Source of the DNA: Saprospirales bacterium
Lineage (GTDB): Bacteria; Bacteroidota; Bacteroidia; Chitinophagales; JADIYW01
Length of the DNA: 13,401 bases
Assembly (NCBI GenBank): GCA_016711605.1
Contig: JADJSS010000003.1
Location: forward strand, 1-13,401
Direction: 5' to 3'
Shown here piece after piece: positions 7,052 through 13,401 of this stretch; positions within the stretch are counted from its first letter, which is position 1, and the number at the start of each line of letters is the position of its first letter. The notes below the pieces were generated by a model. The model was not told the DNA's origin. It saw nothing but the letters and a program-made list of their open reading frames with translations, and made no database searches. The position numbers and the translations under genes were made by a program.

Positions 7052-7941
7052 TTCGCATTCTCCGCTTGCATTATAAATACTTGAAAATCTTTGGAGAAGG
7101 TAGCCATATCATTTTGCCCGTATACTTGAGGGTAATATTTTTCTCTACGAATAGCATGACTATATTCTGAAATTGGTTGACTCTCCGAGGATGGGAGGAA
7201 GGAAAACCAAGAAGATACAGCAATTGTGTATTCGGTTTTATATTCAAATTTTTTTACTAAATTTAATTTACCATCGTAGACCTAAGAATTTTGAAGAAGC
7301 TGATTCTGTTCTAAAAAAAGGTACAACAAGTAAACTGCCTATGCTTAACCAAATATTGAATATTGTGCCTATTGATGCTGTCTCAAGAACATTCGGTTTA
7401 AGGATTCCAATCACGTAATAATCCACTTCTCTTTCTTTGAATTGTAAATTTTTATCTTTAATACTAACTAGTTCTAAAATATCGTTTTGTCCTCCGATCC
7501 TAACCTCATCTAAATAACTTATCACAAAGATTTAACGTTATCCGCAGGAACGTTATTAGAAATACCTTTCTCTTTGAATTGCATTAATGGTTTTCCGAAT
7601 GCTAATTTTTCTTTAAAGTCATTCGCACAAATCGTAAGATAGCTTGTATCAAAAAAATTATAATCAAATTGTTTCTCGTAATCTGTCAATTTATTTCTTT
7701 TCGGGATAGCATCGCTAAGCAAATCAGGATTTTCTTTTTCAAATAGGTTGTATAAGTTTTTATTCTTTTCTACTTTCGCTAGAATTGTAGAATCCATTAC
7801 CCCACAAAATCCAATGAGAGCAATTTTTTTACTTTGCATTTTTTCATTAGCTTTAGCCATTTCAATCTTATCTGGCAAAAAATGGTAACGGCATTGCATG
7901 AAAGCTAAAAGAAATGAAAGGAGAATATTAATTTTGCGCAT
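7048..7941 (-). CDS. Lipoprotein, second member of the tandem cluster, frameshifted
   Basis: This gene encodes a lipoprotein paralogous to the one upstream, with which it overlaps by 14 bases. The signal peptide MRKINILLSFLLAFMQC has a relaxed lipobox. Conserved blocks shared with the upstream paralog are KKIALIGFCGV (versus KKVGLVGFYKY), FKEKGISNNVPADNVKSF (versus FKESGIDETVSEAQIREF), EREVDYYVIGILKPNV (versus KRDIDYYVVGIYNPSI), VVPFFRTESASSKF (versus TIPFFDRESMTSKF) and YDGKLNLVKKFEY. Frame breaks fall near 7525 and 7275. The tail YPQVYGQNDMATFSKDFQVF then leads to a stop at 7048, giving about 297 residues, close to the intact 290-residue paralog. A TGGAG ribosome site lies inside the end of the upstream gene. 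These resemble expanded lipoprotein families of Leptospira; I could not assign a named function. Confidence 0.82.
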
Positions 7942-8800
7942 TTAGAAAAATCTCCAAGTCTTTTGAAAACAAGGCATTGTCTTTATCTAGCTGAAATTGT
8001 GCCGGATAGGTAGTCAAGATTGTAGATCTTAAATCAGTATGAATCATCTTATTTTTATTATGCAAATTGTTAACCCACCAAGCATTCATGCTCCAGTAAG
8101 AATCTTCGTATATAAATTCCTTTTTTAAATTTAGTTTATTATCATAGATATAGAATTTTGAAGTCATAGACTCTCTATCAAAAAAGGGAATTGTTATAAA
8201 AGTAGGAACACTTAAGAAGGAAGTAATAGTTCTTGCAAATAAGCCTAAATACGTGCTTTCGGAAATAGACGGATTATAAATTCCAACAACATAATAATCA
8301 ATATCTCGTTTGATGAATTTTACTTCTTTATTTTTAATTTTAATCAAATTCGAAATTTCTGTTTGAGCACTTCGATTTGTATTGGTAAGAAATTTTAGAA
8401 CAAACTCTCGAATTTGCGCTTCCGAAACCGTTTCATCAATGCCTGACTCTTTAAAGTCCTTATAATCCTTACCAATTCGTATACTTTTCTTTTGACTTTC
8501 CTCCGAAAATCGAACCTCATAGGTTGAATCGAATGAGGTATTTTCCCTCACCAAGTCAGCCGTAAAAACTTTTGGATTGTTTTTATAAAACATCCGAATA
8601 AAATCCAATTCAGCTTCCTGGTAGATAAAATCGTCCGGAAAATAGATATATTTATAAAACCCAACCAACCCAACTTTCTTTTGCTGTGCGTTCGCCAAAT
8701 TCGTATTATTCTCAACCAATGGTTTCGGATTATGAAGATAATAACGATAGGTATGGCAATGTAAGAATAAGATGAGGATACAAAATTTAAACTTTATCAT
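7928..8800 (-). CDS. Lipoprotein, first and intact member of the tandem cluster
   Basis: This is the longest uninterrupted gene of the window, 290 residues. The signal peptide MIKFKFCILILFLHC ends at a cysteine with His at -1, a non-classical lipobox of the sort tolerated in spirochaetes. The mature part begins HTYRYYLHNPKPLVENNTN and has KKVGLVGFYKY early, a charged alpha/beta middle, the RDIDYYVVGIYNP block, a hydrophobic stretch around SFLSVPTFITIPFF, and a terminal region ending TTYPAQFQLDKDNALFSKDL. The last part matches the end of the second paralog (ATFSKDFQVF). The hydrophobic stretch is short and may be a buried strand rather than a membrane anchor. The gene heads an overlapping three-gene run downstream of the nucleotidyltransferase. 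The resemblance is to Leptospira paralogous lipoprotein families; the role is unknown. Confidence 0.9.
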   Translation of the reverse strand: MIKFKFCILILFLHCHTYRYYLHNPKPLVENNTNLANAQQKKVGLVGFYKYIYFPDDFIYQEAELDFIRMFYKNNPKVFTADLVRENTSFDSTYEVRFSEESQKKSIRIGKDYKDFKESGIDETVSEAQIREFVLKFLTNTNRSAQTEISNLIKIKNKEVKFIKRDIDYYVVGIYNPSISESTYLGLFARTITSFLSVPTFITIPFFDRESMTSKFYIYDNKLNLKKEFIYEDSYWSMNAWWVNNLHNKNKMIHTDLRSTILTTYPAQFQLDKDNALFSKDLEIFLNAQN

Positions 8801-8834
8801 GAAAAGTTTTTATCTATATAATTGCTAATGATTT

Positions 8835-9191
8835 TCATAAAATTCTTCTGCAAATTGAAATCAAAGCATCCATACTCCCATCTCTTAGAATATTTTTACC
8901 GATAGGAAATTTTTGGTGAAACTCCCAATCTTTCTCATTCCAGATTAGACAGGATGCTAGTTTTTCATATTTATCTAAAATGCCATATCCAATATCATAG
9001 ATGATTTCGGAAACATCTTCATTCTTTTCTTTCAGTAAAACCATGAAATCATAGTCTGAATACTTCTTATTATCCCCACGCGCACGAGACCCATACAAGG
9101 CAACATTCTTAAGATAACTTGGAATTTGTTTTTTTAATTCTTCCGTAAAATCTATAACAATGTTGTCTTCTTTAGGGTTATAATTCTTCAT
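8835..9191 (-). CDS. Minimal nucleotidyltransferase (MNT) domain protein
   Basis: The 118-residue protein carries the polymerase-beta-fold nucleotidyltransferase signature GSRARG at residues 34-39, followed by SDYDF at about 45-49, which supplies the paired catalytic aspartates. The fold continues as FMVLLKEKNEDVSEIIYDIG. Standalone proteins of this size are known as MNT antitoxins that AMPylate or bind a HEPN-domain RNase toxin, though single-domain transferases of other roles exist. No HEPN gene is next to it: the gene lies four bases after the stop of P83/100 and 34 bases before the lipoprotein cluster, in the same direction. The last 15 or so residues (SMDALISICRRIL) look unlike the family. 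Another frame offers FQFAEEFYENH, so a frameshift near 8870 is possible. The start ATG is weakly preceded by TTAAG. Confidence 0.88.
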   Translation of the reverse strand: MKNYNPKEDNIVIDFTEELKKQIPSYLKNVALYGSRARGDNKKYSDYDFMVLLKEKNEDVSEIIYDIGYGILDKYEKLASCLIWNEKDWEFHQKFPIGKNILRDGSMDALISICRRIL

Positions 9192-9195
9192 ATTC

Positions 9196-10831
9196 TTAAG
9201 GTTGAATCTTACCTATGAACTTTAAATCTTCTTTGTTGAATATGCGGATATCGACTGCATTACCGGTTTCTGCTTTGCCGGTTACGTAGATTTTTTTTCC
9301 GTAGAAGGTTAGGTTAGAATCTGGATTGATTTCTCTGTCAGAGCGGATAAGGCGACGAAGCCCCTTGTCGAACTTAGAAATATAATAGCTACCCTTTTCA
9401 AATTCAAAGGCATAGAGTTCATCTCCAATAATTTCGATTATCGTTCTTGAAAAAACATTAGATGTTGACTTCCCGTTTTCTTTTAAGTCTTTTTTGTTGA
9501 TAAGATAAAGTTGGTGCTCGTCTTTGTGTCCGTCTTTAAATCCGACTACTACGATATTACCCCCAAACTCTTTGAACTGACGACTGCAAATCTTATTGAA
9601 ATCACTTTTTAGGACTGCATCATCTTTTTCAGGATCAATCAAATGTAGCTCGCTATTAAAATGTCCTTCTGCTGTATCATATTTCACAACTTTTAAAAAT
9701 ACAATCTTACCATCAATGACGTTAGGCGAAAACTCTTTCTTTTTATTTTCGACTTCAATCTTCTTGGCTAATTCTTGTTTAACGACAGCCAATTCTTTTC
9801 TATTTTCTTTACATCCACAGTTGGCTCTTTTTTTATTTCAGGAGCTTTCTCAATTGGCTTTTCAGTTTTCACAACGGCTGTTTCTTTTGCCACAGGTTGC
9901 ACAGGAGTAGTCTTCACAGGCTCTACTGGATTGTTCTTTACAACTTCTCTTGGAGGCTCAGGCTTTGGCTCTGTTTTTTTGACTTCTACAATTTCTTTTT
10001 TAGGCTCTATGATTTCTTTCTTTATTTCAGGAGGATTTTTTGCTTCAACATCTTTGTCTTTGAGAGCAATCTTTTCTTCTTTGACTTTTAGCTCTTCTTT
10101 TTTTTCCTCTAGGAGTTTTTTCTCTTCGATGATTTTTTCTTTTACGACCTCAGCAAATTTCTTTTTTTCTTCTGCGCCGTTTTTCTTTTCATCAATGATC
10201 TTATTTACTTCATTGCCTAATTCATCGAGGGTAACATCGATTTCGTTTTCTTTGAGTGCATTTGCTTCGAGAGGAATTACGATTTGTGTTCTCCCTGCCC
10301 ATTCTTTATAAGTCTTTCCAATTCCTGTGCTATTCACTTTTAGAGTGTCTAGTAAATTAGAAGTATACTTTGTCTTGAAATAGCTTTTCTCATTTCTATG
10401 CATTGCATTATAATAGAGAACATAGAGAGCGATGATATCTGCTTTCTCTTCACCGTAACCAAACGAATTAGAAATATAAGAAGCAAGGATTCGGTAGACC
10501 GAGTTGATATGACCGAAACTGGAATCTGATTCTAGAGAAATAATATCTCTCCGAACATTCCGTTCTTATCCGCCAAAATACGACGCACAGAAACATTTTT
10601 ATAATCGTGAACCTGTGTCGGCTCAGATTCGATTAACTCGGAAAGCTTTTTCCCGATTGTATCATTTTGTCTCTTTACATTCTCTGCTGCCCTAGCATTG
10701 GATCTATTGGTAAAACGGATTCTTTCGGAATCACGAATTTCACCTTCGCCTAACTTTGCTTTTTCTTGGGCAAACAAAGACAAGGAGGAGAGGAGCACTA
10801 AGGACGAAAAAAACTTCACAACTGAATTCAT
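9196..10831 (-). CDS. P83/100 family spirochaetal surface antigen, frameshifted
   Basis: This is a homolog of the spirochaetal P83/100 antigen, best known from Borrelia. It starts at ATG 10831, eight bases after an AGGAAG ribosome site, with a cleavable signal peptide (MNSVVKFFSSLVLLSSLSLF, then AQ). The N-terminal domain has ERIRFTNRSNARAAENVKRQ and, after a frame break near 10545, FGHINSVYRILASYISNSFG, ADIIALYVLYYNAMHRNEKS and KEWAGRTQIVIPLEANAL; the last matches the family's WAGKTQIFIPL block. The middle (about 9830-10210) is a long Lys/Glu-rich coiled-coil region followed by a Pro/Val/Lys-rich linker. A second break near 9790 leads into the C-terminal beta-rich domain (IDGKIVFLKVVKYDTAEGHF to NKEDLKFIGKIQP), which matches the family's propeller-like end. 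The total is about 545 residues. Export to the envelope is predicted; the molecular role of the family is unsettled. Confidence 0.93.
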
Positions 10832-10978
10832 AAATTACACTTCCTACAAATGTTAGGGGCAAAGCAATAATAAAACCGCCGAATTCCCTACTTTAGAATG
10901 TCGGATTTGAAAAGTAAAAGATTGATTTTGGAGGAAATATTTATTTGATTTCAAACCTAGTTAAAAAATTCTATATCT
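10832..10978. promoter_or_regulatory. Divergent intergenic region between P83/100 and serC
   Basis: These 147 bases must hold the promoters of both divergently read genes. The P83/100 ribosome site (AGGAAG on the minus strand, near 10841-10846) is clear. On the plus strand a strong GGAGG (10930-10934) lies too far (about 45 bases) from the serC start at 10979 to serve it, and no good ribosome site is immediately upstream of serC. No convincing -35/-10 pair stood out. Confidence 0.4.
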
Positions 10979-12070
10979 ATGAACCCTACAAAAGTGAAAG
11001 TTTACAATTTTAACGCAGGTCCGGCGATGCTTCCTGCCCCCGTGATGGAATTAGCCCAGAAAGAATTTCTAGATTATATGGGAACGGGAATGTCTATCAT
11101 GGAAATGAGTCACCGCGGATACCATTTTGACGAAATTCTAACAAGTGCTGAGAAAACTCTGAGAGAACTTCTTTCCATTCCAGAAAACTATTCCGTTCTA
11201 TTTTATCCGGGGGCTACTTCTTCAATTTTCCGCAGTTCCTTTGAATCTACTTCGTAAGGGTGAGACTGCTGATTTTTCTATCACAGGTGTTTGGGCAAAC
11301 AAGGCTGAACAAGAAGCAAAGAAATTGGGTTTTAACACGAACATCATCTACGACGATAAAGCAAACAATTATACACTCGTCCCAAATCTAAACGATAGCA
11401 ATATCAGCGCCAACGCAAAGTATCTACACATCACTTCTAACAATACCATTTATGGAACTCGCTATAAAACATTACCAAAGATTAAGAAAGTTCCAGTCGT
11501 TGCAGATATGACAAGTGATTTACTTTCTAGAAAGATCAATGTAAGTGATTTTGGTATCATCTTTGCGGGTGCACAAAAAAATATCGGACCTTCCGGCTTA
11601 ACGATAGTAATCGCTAGAAATGATTTAATCGAAGGGGTTAAGGAGCCTATGCCGGTGCTTCTCAACTATTCTACCATTGCCAAGAATAAATCTCTACAAT
11701 ACTCCACCTACCTACTCCATCTACATCGCCAAACTAGTCTTTGATTGGTGTAAAAAGATGGGTGGAATCGACGCAATCGAAGACATGAATGAAAATAAAG
11801 CGCGCACTCTCTATAACTTTCTCGACAAGTCAAGATTATACTCTTGCCCTGTTAAAGGGGATCATCGCTCTTCCATGAATGTGGTCTTTCATTTGAAAGA
11901 TAAATCTTTAGAAAAAGAATTTACCTTCTCTAGCGAAAAGAAGAGGCTTACATGGACTACCCGGTCATAGAGACGCAGGTGGATTTAGAGCTTCGATTTA
12001 TAACGCTATGCCAATGGAAGGCGTAAATGCATTGATTGAATTTCTAATCGAATTCGAAAACAAACATTGA
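10979..12070 (+). CDS. serC: Phosphoserine aminotransferase, frameshifted
   Basis: SerC is a PLP enzyme converting 3-phosphohydroxypyruvate and glutamate to phosphoserine in serine (and often pyridoxine) biosynthesis in the cytoplasm. The N-terminus VYNFNAGPAMLPAPVMELAQ and GMSIMEMSHRGYHFDEI is typical. After a frame break near 11215-11240 comes LQFSAVPLNLLRKGETADF. The PLP lysine lies in FAGAQKNIGPSGLTIVIAR (about 11556-11615). A second break near 11690 leads to NTPPTYSIYIAKLVFDWCKK. A third near 11945 leads to GLHGLPGHRDAGGFRASIYN and the end NALIEFLIEFENKH, with a stop at 12068-12070. The combined length of about 363 residues equals the normal family length and all key motifs survive, so the three breaks look like sequence errors. 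It stands alone, divergent from P83/100. Confidence 0.97.
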
Positions 12071-12089
12071 TTTCGTTACTATAAAGGAT

Positions 12090-12146
12090 TGCCATGGTTC
12101 GATAAAACTCACCAAGGCGCTGGCACAAAGACACAGAGAGTTTAAA
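12090..12146. repeat. CACAGAG-type dispersed intergenic repeat, copy 2
   Basis: This segment shares the block order of 5892-5955: TGCCATGGTTC at the start, then GGCACAAAGACACAGAGAG and TTTAAA. It begins about 20 bases after the serC stop and precedes the MITE-like hairpin. Confidence 0.55.
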
Positions 12147-12160
12147 GAGGGTCTTCTTCA

Positions 12161-12304
12161 CTGAATATTTTTTTCGTAATTGCGGTTTGTTTTGTTATTT
12201 CGGTATGTTCTTTGGAGTCCCGTTTTTCCACTGGCTCTCTTTCTTGCGACGCACCTAATAAAATCGAAACAACCAATCCTCCCCTCAGTGCCTGGACTGT
12301 GTAA
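12161..12304 (+). CDS. Possible 47-residue lipoprotein
   Basis: An open frame starting at a CTG codon (12161), about ten bases after AGAGGG, encodes NIFFVIAVCFVISVC, a hydrophobic stretch that ends in a good lipobox (ISVC). SLESRFSTGSLSCDAPNKIE and TTNPPLSAWTV follow. The stop TAA is created inside the left end of the MITE-like element at 12296, so the element may have cut the gene short. The lack of an ATG and the small size make this a weak call. It could be the remnant of a larger lipoprotein. Confidence 0.27.
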   Translation: MNIFFVIAVCFVISVCSLESRFSTGSLSCDAPNKIETTNPPLSAWTV

Positions 12305-12420
12305 AGGGGAAAAATATTTCACCACGAAGAGCACGAAGATTGATATTCATTGCGAATTTTGATAAATTTCTTCGTGTCCTTCGTTTGCTCTTCGTGGTTA
12401 AAAAATACTTTCTACACAGT
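12296..12420. repeat. MITE-like imperfect palindrome with CACGAAG heptad arms
   Basis: The ends ACTGTGTA (12296-12303) and TACACAGT (12413-12420) are exact reverse complements. Inside them ACCACGAAGAGCACGAAG (12321-12338) pairs with a right arm at about 12370-12398 containing CTTCGTGTCCTTCG and GCTCTTCGTGGT. The AT-rich stretches between outer and inner repeats also correspond, so about 40-50 bases at each end are imperfect inverted repeats around a loop of about 30 bases. The element is 125 bp, has no coding capacity, and ends 71 bases before the FecR lipoprotein start. A MITE-like or REP-like element is inferred; it could also act as a terminator. Confidence 0.65.
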
Positions 12421-12490
12421 CTCTTAAACTTTTTTTAAAAATGATTTGTAACTTTTATTGTAACATATTAAGTAGGAAAAGAGGTTATTT

Positions 12491-13205
12491 ATGAAACATA
12501 TTTATACAATCATCATTTTAACAATTGCAATGGGAGTAGCTACTTGCAATAAGCCAAAAGAAACTGCAACCAAAGGAAATCTAATCTTTGTCATTGGCAA
12601 AGTAGAAATCACTAACAAATCAGGCACTGTAGCGGCTAGAAGGATTCTCCTATTGGAGAAGGCGATACGATTAAGACAGGCGAAAAGTCAGTAGCTATTA
12701 TTCAGTTCGAAAACGATTCCGCGTCTGTTGAGATTCAAGAGAATGCTGAATTTAGCATTAACAAATTCAACGAGAAAGAGCAAGAACTAGCCTCCACCAA
12801 AGGCAACTTCTGGATTAAAGCTAAAAAAGCGAAACAAAGATCCAATTTCAATGTTGTAATGCCTACTTCCCGTAGCCGGTATCCGCCGGAACTAGTTTCT
12901 ACTCCTTCGAAGTTAAGGAAGAGGAATACACGGTATTTTGCCACTGTCAGGGAGCCGTTGACTTTCAGGACAAAGTCACAAGCTACCATGGAAGTCATAA
13001 CACAGACTACTCTGTATTAACCAAAGATGGAAAGACAATCACTATGACTCCCGAAGACTTCAAAGCAGCCGGTGTAAAGTTTGATTCTATTGAGCATAAA
13101 CACAGCGTAATAGACAACAGCCCTCTCTGAAAAAAGGGAAGCCTCACCGACGAACAACATATGAAACTTAGAAAAATCGCTTTAAAGAAATTCGCAGAGC
13201 TTTAA
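12491..13205 (+). CDS. FecR-domain lipoprotein (second of two paralogs), frameshifted
   Basis: The ATG at 12491 follows an AGAGG ribosome site by seven bases. The signal peptide MKHIYTIIILTIAMGVATC has a good lipobox (VATC). The FecR-like domain begins KGNLIFVIGKVEITNKSG and, after a break near 12640, continues IGEGDTIKTGEKSVAIIQFE, SVEIQENAEFSINKFNEKEQ and GNFWIKAKKAKQRSNFNVVM. After breaks near 12870-12890 it continues PVAGIRGTSFYSFEVKEEEY, TVFCHCQGAVDFQDKV, SYHGSHNTDYSVL, TMTPEDFKAAGVKFD and VIDNSPL. V-A-G-I-R-G-T is the characteristic FecR-domain turn. An in-frame TGA at about 13128 is followed by KKGSLTDEQHMKLRKIALKK and stop at 13203-13205; it is either a real early stop or two compensating indels. 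The paralog at 3183 has the same blocks. Envelope anchoring is predicted; the ligand or partner is unknown. Confidence 0.87.
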
Positions 13206-13257
13206 TTTTAAAGAATCATTAACACTACAAAAGAGTCATTTACATTTAAAGATTTTA

Positions 13258-13285
13258 ACCACGAAGAGCGCGAAGATCACGAAGG
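13258..13285. repeat. CACGAAG heptad repeat, single arm
   Basis: ACCACGAAGAGCGCGAAG, then ATCACGAAGG, repeats the heptad found in both arms of the element at 12296-12420. Only a degraded partner (TTTTTCGCGTTTGAAG near 13310-13325) follows, so this is a partial or decayed copy in the intergenic tail of the window. Nothing else was recognised in 13206-13401. Confidence 0.5.
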
Positions 13286-13401
13286 AATAATTCCATTACC
13301 TCAGAAATTTTTCGCGTTTGAAGTATAGATGTTCAAGCAGAGTGGACTTTGAAAATTTTATCTTGTAAATCTTAAAATTCCGCCCGCTTACTCCCAGCAG
13401 C

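Noticed and set aside
7173..7418. Plus-strand open frame opposite the second cluster lipoprotein
   Set aside because: The minus strand continues the paralog sequence across a single frame break (YDGKLNLVKKFEY), so this is a shadow.
9775..10311. Long plus-strand open frame rich in Ser and Phe opposite P83/100
   Set aside because: It is the antisense image of the Lys/Glu-rich coiled-coil region, whose AAG/GAA codons read as TTC/CTT on the other strand; it has no family signature.
12088..12117. serC terminator hairpin (GCCATGGT/ACCAAGGC)
   Set aside because: Only eight bases with one mismatch, no U-tract, and the sequence is part of the dispersed CACAGAG element.
12180..12362. 60-codon plus-strand open frame running into the MITE-like element
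   Set aside because: It ends in translated CACGAAG repeat sequence. A neighbouring frame with a lipobox is a better, though still weak, candidate.

Overview
The window is AT-rich and looks like a spirochaete chromosome, most likely Leptospiraceae or a close relative. The strongest clue is a P83/100-type surface antigen, a family I know only from spirochaetes. Several lipoprotein genes with relaxed lipoboxes (bulky or polar residues before the cysteine) and tandem Leptospira-style lipoprotein paralogs agree with this. No rRNA, tRNA, insertion sequence or CRISPR array was seen.

Layout. 1-694 (+): 3' part of an enoyl-CoA hydratase gene. 691-3094 (-): a winged-helix/GHKL ATPase/STAS-like (DUF4325) regulator, a small unknown ORF, and a lipoprotein with two SH3b repeats. 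3183-3967 (+): a FecR-domain lipoprotein, divergent from the SH3b gene and convergent with glnN. 4078-5759 (-): type III glutamine synthetase (glnN) with an internal deletion. 5892-6177: a CACAGAG-type dispersed repeat, then a strikingly regular array of about ten palindromic units with a 22-bp period. 6184-6401 (-): UPF0175 antitoxin-like gene whose C-terminus runs into the array. 6472-8800 (-): three overlapping or adjacent paralogous lipoprotein genes. 8835-10831 (-): an orphan minimal nucleotidyltransferase immediately downstream of P83/100. 10979-12070 (+): phosphoserine aminotransferase serC. 12071-12490: dispersed repeats, one of them MITE-like, with a possible tiny lipoprotein. 12491-13205 (+): a second FecR-domain lipoprotein, paralogous to the first.

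Functionally the window mixes core metabolism (beta-oxidation-type hydratase, serine biosynthesis, nitrogen assimilation) with cell-envelope lipoproteins and remnants of toxin-antitoxin-like modules that lack their partners.

Caution on quality. Nearly every gene, including the normally essential serC, is broken by single-base indels. Correct family-conserved protein continues in another frame on each side of every break. This pattern fits uncorrected sequencing error much better than simultaneous decay of all genes. I therefore give whole-gene spans that cross the frame breaks and say where the breaks are. Start and stop codons are uncertain wherever stated.
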